Source: DATJKD01 sp963834855
GTDB taxonomy: Bacteria; Pseudomonadota; Gammaproteobacteria; Steroidobacterales; Steroidobacteraceae
Assembly: GCA_963834855.1 (NCBI GenBank)
Contig: CAWIDH010000003.1
Coordinates: 103,695 to 167,694, forward strand
Length of the DNA: 64,000 bases
Reading direction: 5' to 3'
The notes beneath the pieces are model-generated. The model saw nothing but the letters and a program-made list of their open reading frames with translations, was not told the origin of the DNA and did not search any database. A program made the translations under genes and the position numbers. This document shows, one piece after another, positions 57,204-64,000 of this stretch. How positions within the stretch are numbered: the first letter of the stretch is position 1; each line of letters opens with the position of its first letter.

Positions 57204-59512
57204 ATGTTCGCATTGAAAACGGCAACGAGCGGCAGTCACCTGCTATCTGCTACACACCGCGCACGCCTGCGGCGCGGGTTCTGGCTCGCGCTTGGCGCTC
57301 GGGTTGCTGTTCCTGGCCGCGACCGCGGTGCAGTCGGTCGCCACCTTGCTCTTCCGCATGCGCGGCGACGTGATGAAGGCGGCGACGGGCAGCGTCTGGT
57401 CCGGCCAGATCGGCCGCGAAATCCTGTATTTCCTCGCCGCGCAGCTCATCCTGCATCTGGCCTTCGGTCTCGTCGTCTGGGGCCTGGCCTGGGCCACGAC
57501 TGTCGCTTGGCCAGCGCAAGGGAACGCTTCGGACGCATGGTCCTGCTGTGGTTCTGCCTTCTGGCCGCGGCCGCCATCGCCTACAACGTGGTCGTGGTTC
57601 CCGAGAACCGGCCTCGGTGCCTATTACCACGACGCCGCGGCGATGCCCGTGGGGCCGCTTGCCGTCGGGCAGGTCGTGTATCTCGGCGTGATCGCTGCGG
57701 CGGTGCTGACCTTGCTCGCCGCCGCGCGGGCATCGGTGCGGCGGGTCGGGTTTCAGCGGCTACGGTATCCGCTCGCCGCGGGCGTTGCAGCGCTCGCGGT
57801 GGTGTTCGTCTCGGCGTTCGCCGTGGGGCATCGGGCGCCGGCCAAGGCGCCGCCGGGCACGAGCGTCCGCACGTCATCCTGCTCGGCATCGATTCGCTGC
57901 GGCTCGATTACGTGCAGCGCTTCGGCGGTACCGGGGTCACGAAGCACCTGGACCGGTTCCTGGCGCGAGGCGGACATCGTGCGCGACACGACGACGCCGG
58001 TCGCGCGGACGTTTCCCGTCCTGGACCGCGATCCTGACCGGACGCAGCCCGAGCGTCACGGGTGCGCGCTTCAATCTCGCCTCGCGCGAGATCGTGCAGG
58101 CCAACCCGACGCTCGGCGATGTACTGCGCGAGGCGGGATACCGCACCATCTATTCCACCGACGAGGTTCGCTTCGCCAACTTCGACGAGACCTACGGATT
58201 CGACCAGGTCGTGACGCCGCCGATCGGGGCCGCGGATTTCGTCATCGGCAACTACAACGAGCTGCCGCTGGTGTCGGTCATCGCGAACTCGAGGCTGGGT
58301 CAGTGGCTGTTCCCGTACTCGTATGCGAACCGCGGCGCCGCGACGCTCTTCCAGCCGCAGACTTACCTGTCACGGCTCGAGCGCGAGGTGTCGTTCGACG
58401 AGGGTCCGACGCTCTTCATCGCGCACCTGACGGCGAGCCACTGGCCGTACTTCATCGCGGAGACGCCGTTCGGCGGTGTCGGAGCAGAAGCATCCGGACG
58501 ACCGTCCCATGTACAGGCTCGGCGTGGAGACGGCGGATGAGATGTTCGGCGCAGGTCGTCGCCATGCTCGAGCGCAAGGGCGCGCTCGACAACGCGATCG
58601 TCGTCATCCTGTCCGACCACGGCGAGGCCCTGGCGCTGCCCGACGACACGATGATCAGCGACGAATCGAAGATCGAGGGGCTGCGCGCGCCGTTGATGGT
58701 GGTGGACTCACGGTCACGGGCAGAGCGTCCTTTCGCCGGTCCAGTACCAGGTCCTGCTGGGCTTTCGAACCTTCGGGCAGGAGCGCGGGCTTCGAGGCCC
58801 GCGGTCGCGACCTGGCCGGCGCCGCGACGGTGGAGGACATCGCGCCGACCCTGCTGGACCTGGTGCATGTGCCGGGCGACCCATTGTCGGCCACGGGACA
58901 GTCGTTCGCGCCGCTGCTGCGCGGGGAGCCTGGGGTGACGCGCGTGGGCCGCGCGGAGCGGGTGCGGTTCACCGAGACCGACCTCAGGGTCCTGCCCAGT
59001 ACCGATGGCGGCGTCGACGAGATCGCGACGGCGAAGCGGAACTCGAAGTTCTTCGAGGTCAGCAGCGAAACAGGCCGGATGAGCGTTCGCGAAGACTCGT
59101 GCCGCTGTCGCTGGCTTACAAGGAGCGCGCGGCATTTACCGACGACCTGTTTCTTGCGGCGCTTCCGGCGGGGCCGGATGCGCACCAGTACCTTTTGCTC
59201 GACCGGGCGACTGGCAACGGACGGCTGCTTCTCGAGCCCCCAGGACCGGCGTCCGCGGCAGAGCGGCAGCTCTGGGATGCAATGGCAGCGCGGTATGGCG
59301 ACGAACTCAAACCGCCGGTGAGCATCACGATGGAAGATTGGCCCATCATCGAGGCCCAGTGGGCGGCGTTCTTCATCACTCGGGAAGCCCGCGCCAGGGC
59401 CGCGGCGTACAGTGAGCCAAGCGGTGTCCAGCGCAGTTACTACAAGCCTCGGAACACCGGATGCGGAAATGCCAGGTCCAATCTGTCATCGAAGTGGGTG
59501 AGGTCACGCTAA
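57204..59512 (+). pseudogene. Membrane sulfatase/phosphoryltransferase-like protein, heavily frame-broken
   Basis: No single frame covers it, but the pieces join into one protein of about 760 aa. Three to four N-terminal membrane helices (GLLFLAATAVQSVATLLF, LLWFCLLAAAAIAYNVVVV, YLGVIAAAVLTLLAAARA) come first. An alkaline-phosphatase/sulfatase-superfamily domain follows: HVILLGIDSLRLDYVQRFG, nucleophile-type TFPSWTAILTGRSPS, LTASHWPYF, and IVVILSDHGEALALP. It continues to SKFFEVSSETGRM and a C-terminal helical part. Layout resembles periplasmic EptA/LTA-synthase-like enzymes; substrate unknown. About ten frame changes in 2.3 kb, all single bases: either error-rich sequence or a recent pseudogene. 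Confidence 0.7.
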
Positions 59513-59723
59513 AGGCCTGAGCCGGCGCCGCCGGCAAGGACGGTGGCTTCTATACGCGGCACTCCATGTGCCAATGCGTGTAGGGAATCCATGATTGGCG
59601 CGTCAACGTGCCTTCACTTCGGCACCGCGTTACGCACGTGCTGGCCGCGATCCAGCGAGATCAGGAAGCGGGCTGCGCGGCGCGTGGCAGACTCGGCAAG
59701 TACGAAAGCTGATCACATGCGCC

Positions 59724-60443
59724 TCATTCGCCCCTACCCTGCGCTTGCCCTTCACGCCATCCCCAGATGTACCACGGTGCATCCGGACCAACATTGAACA
59801 ATAGGTCTAGCACGGTGACCGCGTGCGTAAACGGAGGGTACTGCTGCGGATATTCCGGATACCCGTCGTAATTCTTGAATGAGAGTTCAATCCCGGCCCG
59901 CTCAAAGGCCTCAGTCTCAATGTAACCTCGAGCGGCGGGCCCGGAAATGTAACGACGAGCGTCTATCGCCCTGCACAGGGATACCAGCATCTCCGTCTTC
60001 CCCTCAGCACTCGAAAATTCCGACGACCACCTCAACTGGGTATTCACGCCCAGAACGTTTCCTATTCCTTCCAGAAAGAGCCGGTTCACGGACGAGAGCA
60101 TCTGCTCATCGGCCGCGGAGCAATACAACGCCTCAACCTCGTCAGCATATGTCTTGAAATGAGGCGCGCTTCGATACAGCTGAACCAGCGTTTTCCAATG
60201 CTTGGAAGCCCATCGTCGATTGGCCACCACAGTTTCGTCGATCCGCTGACCGAACTTACCTATCACGGGAATGGTCAGCCATTGGGGGCCATTTTCTGCC
60301 TTGACCTGGTTCCTATTGCGCCAATCCTGTCGCGTATATTGCCTGTCGTCGAGAAGAATGAACTCGTCTGCGTCATGCATCAGATCGAAATAGCCTTTCC
60401 AGGGTATGTAGTTCGACTGCAAGATCACGACGGTCTTCATCAT
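59724..60443 (-). CDS. WbqC-family protein
   Basis: 239 aa. Opens VVILQSNYIPWKGYFDLMHD and continues EFILLDDRQYTRQDWRNRN and WLTIPVIGK, the hallmark of WbqC-like proteins found in O-antigen and polysaccharide clusters. Biochemical role is not firmly established. First of a lower-GC block. The 211 bases before it (59513-59723) show nothing I recognise. Confidence 0.88.
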   Translation of the reverse strand: MMKTVVILQSNYIPWKGYFDLMHDADEFILLDDRQYTRQDWRNRNQVKAENGPQWLTIPVIGKFGQRIDETVVANRRWASKHWKTLVQLYRSAPHFKTYADEVEALYCSAADEQMLSSVNRLFLEGIGNVLGVNTQLRWSSEFSSAEGKTEMLVSLCRAIDARRYISGPAARGYIETEAFERAGIELSFKNYDGYPEYPQQYPPFTHAVTVLDLLFNVGPDAPWYIWGWREGQAQGRGE

Positions 60444-60559
60444 TGCCTCCGCTGACAGCGGGTACCGAAGCTGAGAAGTCTGCCGTTTGAGACGGCGATC
60501 ATCGGGCGGTATCGGCTCCGAGAGTCATCGAGGGGAAGCTGGCGTCGCACTGAGCGAGC

Positions 60560-60682
60560 TGACGAGGACGCACGGCATTAGCTGTGAATCCCTGCTTCAA
60601 CGGGCTAGCGAAGTACGGCGGGGTAAGCGTTCTCGGAGCTGAGGCGGGTGAAGAAGCTCGAGGCGGAGAACCCCAAACAGAG
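60560..60682 (+). mobile_element. IS3-type transposase orfA remnant
   Basis: THGISCESLLQR, then (one base shifted) LAKYGGVSV, then ELRRVKKLEAENPKQ resemble the HTH and leucine-zipper start of IS3-family OrfA proteins (pattern HGIS...W..KYGG...ELRRLKxLExEN). No ends or orfB found; only about 40 codons remain. Confidence 0.5.
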
Positions 60683-60683
60683 C

Positions 60684-61538
60684 TCACTTGAACGCGTAAA
60701 AGCTCAAGTACTTGAACAAGTTCTTTGAGATCGGCAATTGCTCCCGCAAGAGCCCTTCAACCAAAGCCATGCGACTTTCACGCTCCTTCATCGGCAATGA
60801 GGTATCTAGAATGATTCTTCTCTGACCAAGGAACCAATCATAAATGACCTCAATCTTGGTGAAGCCTGCTCCCAACAATTGTTCGCGCAACGCCTCTTCG
60901 GACAATCCGCCGCGAATGTTCTTCTGAAACTCGGCAATTTTGAATGTTTCCTGGTCGACGCCATAGGTTTCGTTGATCTCACTATCTTTCTGCGAAACAT
61001 GGCGAATTTCGCGGTCGATCGATTCTGAGTAGTGTTGTGACGGATCCAACTGATTGATGGCGGTCCAGTAGTGCTCGTTCGGAATAAGCCCGGCATAGAA
61101 AGCGCCACCTTCTCTAAGTGTGCGATTCACTTCTTTAAAGACGACCGGCATATCGTAAAGGTGATCAATAAACGAGTACGCTGTGGCGACATCAAAGGAA
61201 CTATCAGGGCGAGGAATCTGACTGACATCTCCCAGGATCAATTCCACCTTGGCCGAGCCACTGGTATCAACCTGTTCAATCATCTTAGGAGTGATGTCCA
61301 TTCCGAGAATTGTCTTAAAGCCAAGCGGACGGGCGACCTCGATCATGAACCCGGTCCCGCAGCCGACATCAAGCATATCGGCGGCGCCAATGGTTGCTTT
61401 TAGGTACTCCAAGCGCGAGCGCACCGTGCGGATATTTTCGGGTCGCCAGTGCGGTTCATCCTTGTTGTAGACATTCGCCAATTGGGTGTGGAGCTCAACG
61501 TTAGCCTTCAAGACACTTTCTTTCGTGTAATTTTCCAT
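60684..61538 (-). CDS. Class I SAM-dependent methyltransferase
   Basis: 284 aa. SAM motif I DMLDVGCGTGFMIEVARPLG, acidic end of strand 2 LGMDITPKMIEQ, motif II GDVSQIPRPDSSFDVATAYS and YAGLIPNEHYW. A methyltransferase_11-like fold followed by an unassigned C-terminal part. Ends one base before the PhyH-gene stop region begins, so it is co-transcribed with the oxygenase and glycosyltransferase. Substrate unknown, probably a sugar or lipid-linked intermediate. Confidence 0.85.
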   Translation of the reverse strand: MENYTKESVLKANVELHTQLANVYNKDEPHWRPENIRTVRSRLEYLKATIGAADMLDVGCGTGFMIEVARPLGFKTILGMDITPKMIEQVDTSGSAKVELILGDVSQIPRPDSSFDVATAYSFIDHLYDMPVVFKEVNRTLREGGAFYAGLIPNEHYWTAINQLDPSQHYSESIDREIRHVSQKDSEINETYGVDQETFKIAEFQKNIRGGLSEEALREQLLGAGFTKIEVIYDWFLGQRRIILDTSLPMKERESRMALVEGLLREQLPISKNLFKYLSFYAFK

Positions 61539-62297
61539 TTACTCCACCCTCTGTCTAAATTTCCGTTTCTCCGGTGGTTGGTAATACTCTTCCATCGAAG
61601 TCGGTATCTGTACATCAAAGCCCAATTTTTGCGCGGCTTTGGGTGACAATCCGTCGAGATTCATGTGTGACATGGCTCGTGGAATGTCTATCCGTTGTCG
61701 CATGTAGGAGCGACACATATTGATGGTAAGGGCATGACGCCATTGAGCCGTCGCATTGCTTCCGCCCATATGCCAGATCCGAGCATTGAAGAAGAAGATG
61801 GAGCCCTTCGGCGCGACCAAGCGCTCACTCCTGCTGAAAAACTCTTCCTCGCTAGGTGCTTCGAAACGTTCGTGAGACTTCGACAGAAAGTACGTGGCAC
61901 CATTTTCCTCGGTGAAGTCCGAGAGCAGAATCGTCGCACCCATATTGGTCACATAACCTGGAATCAGGCGCGGGCAATCGACATGAATACGAGACGAGTA
62001 ATTCTGTTTCCCGGGGGGCATGGAGGACGAAGTGTAGGCGTACACAATGCACCCTTCGCCCAGCACGGTTTCAAATGGCATGGTGACAGATGGGAGATCA
62101 AACAATTTCCAGAACGCCCCGCCATAGAGTGAGCAAATCAAGACCATGCCGTAATCTTGGTAGTCGGTCGTGCCGTGCCACTTGGCTTCTTGGGCAATGG
62201 CGGACTCGAGCTCAGGCACAGCTCCGCGAACATATTCTTCAGGTAGCGCTCCTTCAACAATCATGCAGCCAAAGGAATTCATGGCCGTGCTGACCAT
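61539..62297 (-). CDS. Phytanoyl-CoA dioxygenase (PhyH)-family oxygenase
   Basis: 252 aa, Fe(II)/2-oxoglutarate oxygenase fold. Metal ligands are HxD in SSRIHVDCPRL and the distal His in WRHALTINM; the Arg for 2-oxoglutarate is probably in the following CRSYMRQR. The sequence upstream of ATG 62297 is in frame and similar in character (LKVPRFSATTLTPE) but has only a CTG at 62330, so the true start may be earlier. Reaction unknown. Confidence 0.83.
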   Translation of the reverse strand: MVSTAMNSFGCMIVEGALPEEYVRGAVPELESAIAQEAKWHGTTDYQDYGMVLICSLYGGAFWKLFDLPSVTMPFETVLGEGCIVYAYTSSSMPPGKQNYSSRIHVDCPRLIPGYVTNMGATILLSDFTEENGATYFLSKSHERFEAPSEEEFFSRSERLVAPKGSIFFFNARIWHMGGSNATAQWRHALTINMCRSYMRQRIDIPRAMSHMNLDGLSPKAAQKLGFDVQIPTSMEEYYQPPEKRKFRQRVE

Positions 62298-62340
62298 TTC
62301 AGGCGTCAGCGTTGTCGCTGAGAAGCGAGGAACTTTCAGT

Positions 62341-63279
62341 TCACAGGAGTCTGAATTTTTCTCGAATGACGTAGAGGGGTCGATTTTGCACCTCGCGCAA
62401 TATGCGTCCTATATAGAGTCCCGCAAGTCCGGTCACAAAAACTTGAAAACCGCCAAAAAACATAATCAGCGTGGTCGTGCTTGTAAAGCCGGGCTGGTAA
62501 TTCGCAAAGAGGGCCCGAGAGATGGCTAGATAAGATCCCATCACAAAGCTCAACGCGGAAATGTCGAAACCAATGCGCACCACCATCCGGAGGGGCAGAT
62601 CAGAGAACGACAACACGGCCGAGATGGCCAGGCGAAGCTTTTTCCTGAAGTCGTACGAAGGTTTGCCCTGAGTGCGCGCTTGCTGCACGATTGGCAGATA
62701 GCAGGTCTTATGACCGAGCCAAGCTTCGATTCCCGGGAGGTAACGTTCCTTCTCGCTGAGCCCGACAAAGGCAGTGAGATAATTGCGGGTCATGACCCTC
62801 ATGGTGGTGCCGTTCGCAGGCACCGAAAGTCCAGTCAACTTGGTAAGCAACCCGTGAAACAGACGGGAAGTAAGCCTACTCATGAAGGACACTTTTTTGC
62901 CGATGCGAAGCCCCACGCAGATCTCGGAGTTCGAGTTTTCCAGCTCCCGAATCAAGTGCGGAAGCTCACTGGGCGGGTCCTCCATATCCACATCCATGTA
63001 GCAGACCAGATCTCCGGTGGAGTGGACCAAGCCACAGCTTATGGCGATGTGCTGACCAAAATTTCGCGTAAAGGCGATGTACTTGGCGAAATCGAAGCGT
63101 CGGCAGGCTTCTTGAAGCTGGGGAATGTCTTCCGCAATGCCGTCTGAGACAAAAATCACTTCCAATTGGTTGACGTTCACATCGAGGAATTTTTCCTGGA
63201 GTTGGACCAGGCTCTGGCAGAAATCCATCGCCAAAGCACCATCTCTATATATGGGAACGACAATACTCAGTGATTTCAT
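62341..63279 (-). CDS. Family 2 glycosyltransferase with C-terminal membrane helices
   Basis: 312 aa. GT-A domain SLSIVVPIYRDGALAMDFCQ, then LEVIFVSDG, IAFTRNFGQHIAISCG and the metal motif MDVDMEDPP. Two C-terminal membrane helices (IGFDISALSFVMGSYLA, LIMFFGGFQVFVTGLAGLYI). This layout is that of polyprenyl-phosphate sugar transferases (ArnC/DPM1/GtrB type). Probably makes an undecaprenyl-phosphate sugar for surface glycan modification. Confidence 0.9.
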   Translation of the reverse strand: MKSLSIVVPIYRDGALAMDFCQSLVQLQEKFLDVNVNQLEVIFVSDGIAEDIPQLQEACRRFDFAKYIAFTRNFGQHIAISCGLVHSTGDLVCYMDVDMEDPPSELPHLIRELENSNSEICVGLRIGKKVSFMSRLTSRLFHGLLTKLTGLSVPANGTTMRVMTRNYLTAFVGLSEKERYLPGIEAWLGHKTCYLPIVQQARTQGKPSYDFRKKLRLAISAVLSFSDLPLRMVVRIGFDISALSFVMGSYLAISRALFANYQPGFTSTTTLIMFFGGFQVFVTGLAGLYIGRILREVQNRPLYVIREKFRLL

Positions 63280-63325
63280 GCTTGAAAGTTGAATGTTTCC
63301 CTTTGTGTTTGATGGCTTAAAACTT

Positions 63326-63874
63326 ATGCAAGCACTTATTTATGGCTCGAAATCCTATGCAAAGCTAGTGGCCCAAATAGCCAAGGAATGTGGTTACCAG
63401 ATCGAAGGCTATATCGATGACTTTGGCGGTGAAGGGCTGGGAAGCTATGTACAAAATCGCGATAGGATTCTAAGAAATGGCATCCCTCTGTTTCTGGGCA
63501 TTGGCTATGGCAATTTGGAAGCACGTTTTCAGGTTCTACAGAAGCTTCTAACCGATGACGCAAAGCTTGCAAACTTGATTCATCCGCGGGCTATTGTGAG
63601 TTCAGCAGCTGAGCTGGGGCCCGCAAATATTGTCATGGCTGGAAGCTCGATCGATGCCTTTTGTGTGGTGGGAGCTGGAAACGTGTTTTGGCCAGGCTCC
63701 GTCCTGAGCCATGATTCTCGGGTCGGCGATAACACGTTTTTTTCTCCATCCAGCACAAGCTGTGGTTTCACAAAGATTGGCTCAAGTGTCTTTATTGGTG
63801 CAAACGCGGTCGTTGTAGACAATAGGGAAGTCCCTTCGGGCACCTTCATTAAAGCCCACGCCATTTATCAATGA
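63326..63874 (+). CDS. Sugar O-/N-acyltransferase, NeuD/PglD-like
   Basis: 182 aa from ATG 63326 (MQALIYGSKSYAKLVAQIAK), an N-terminal Rossmann-like PglD_N domain, then left-handed beta-helix hexapeptides (ELGPANIVMAGSSIDAFCVV, then GDNTFFSPSSTSCGFTKIGS and FIGANAVVVDNREVP). Transfers an acetyl group to an amino sugar or sialic-acid-like precursor. Divergent from the GT2 gene. The last 126 bases of the window hold no recognisable gene. Confidence 0.82.
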   Translation: MQALIYGSKSYAKLVAQIAKECGYQIEGYIDDFGGEGLGSYVQNRDRILRNGIPLFLGIGYGNLEARFQVLQKLLTDDAKLANLIHPRAIVSSAAELGPANIVMAGSSIDAFCVVGAGNVFWPGSVLSHDSRVGDNTFFSPSSTSCGFTKIGSSVFIGANAVVVDNREVPSGTFIKAHAIYQ

Positions 63875-64000
63875 GGCTTGGGTGTGTCGGCTTGGGGGCC
63901 GACCGAGCTAACGCCAAGAATGTGCGAAAGACCTGTTGTGCACCTTAACGAGGTGGCGGTGAAACTCCGGCAGGCTCGCTGCGGCTCGAAAAACGAGCAC

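Overview
The window is high-GC DNA (estimated by eye near 70%) from a gammaproteobacterium. The evidence is the gene order rpoN-lptB-lptA-lptC-kdsC-kdsD / ibaG-murA / petABC-sspAB / yraN-lpoA / rsmI / rnpB / mraZ-to-ftsZ division and cell-wall cluster / lpxC / dciA-M23-secA-mutT / yacG-zapD-coaE-pilDCB-pilA. MurE carries the DNPR motif of meso-diaminopimelate-adding enzymes, and cytochrome b has the PVWY variant known from gamma/betaproteobacteria. I do not assign a family or genus.

Layout. 1-4.7 kb (minus): sigma-54 (cut by the window edge) and the Lpt/Kdo genes for lipopolysaccharide. 4.9-10.1 kb (plus): ibaG, murA, the cytochrome bc1 operon, sspAB. 10.2-12.2 kb (minus): yraN and lpoA. 12.2-15.9 kb (plus): rsmI, purU, an MFS carrier and the RNase P RNA. 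16.2-33.1 kb (plus): a complete dcw cluster (mraZ rsmH ftsL ftsI murE murF mraY murD ftsW murG murC ddlB ftsQ ftsA ftsZ) behind a promoter with an MraZ operator. 33.3-40.7 kb: lpxC, an MHS-type transporter, dciA (minus), an M23 peptidase, secA, mutT. 40.7-51.8 kb: an accessory zone of intact and decayed toxin-antitoxin genes, a SNF2 helicase and a SWIM protein, threaded through the conserved yacG-zapD-coaE genes. 51.8-56.9 kb (minus): type IV pilus genes pilD, pilC, pilB and pilA, with a near-perfect sigma-54 promoter before pilA. 57.2-59.5 kb: a frame-broken membrane sulfatase/phosphoryltransferase-like gene. 59.7-63.9 kb: clearly lower-GC surface-polysaccharide genes (WbqC, methyltransferase, PhyH oxygenase, GT2, sugar acyltransferase), probably imported.

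Two overlays cut across the genes. First, several repeat families occupy gene boundaries and in places enter coding sequence: family A palindromes (GGGGACATTCTC arms), family B palindromes (ATGGCTCGGAGCC arms; one copy lies in frame inside murD), a 184-bp composite hairpin between rsmI and purU, and GGCTGGA heptamer tracts (one expands pilD by about 80 residues). Second, single-base frame breaks occur in many genes that should be intact (kdsC, mraY, murD, ftsA, coaE, SNF2, pilB, pilA), with the highest density around pilA and the sulfatase-like gene. Because the protein sequence continues intact in the next frame each time, I read most of these as sequencing or assembly indels rather than real mutations.

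The most unusual structural observation is an 82-bp near-identical copy of the 5' end of coaE (start codon through the P-loop), 4.65 kb from the first copy. The two copies flank SWIM, SNF2 and a PIN toxin-antitoxin pair, as if this module had inserted at the start of coaE and regenerated it.
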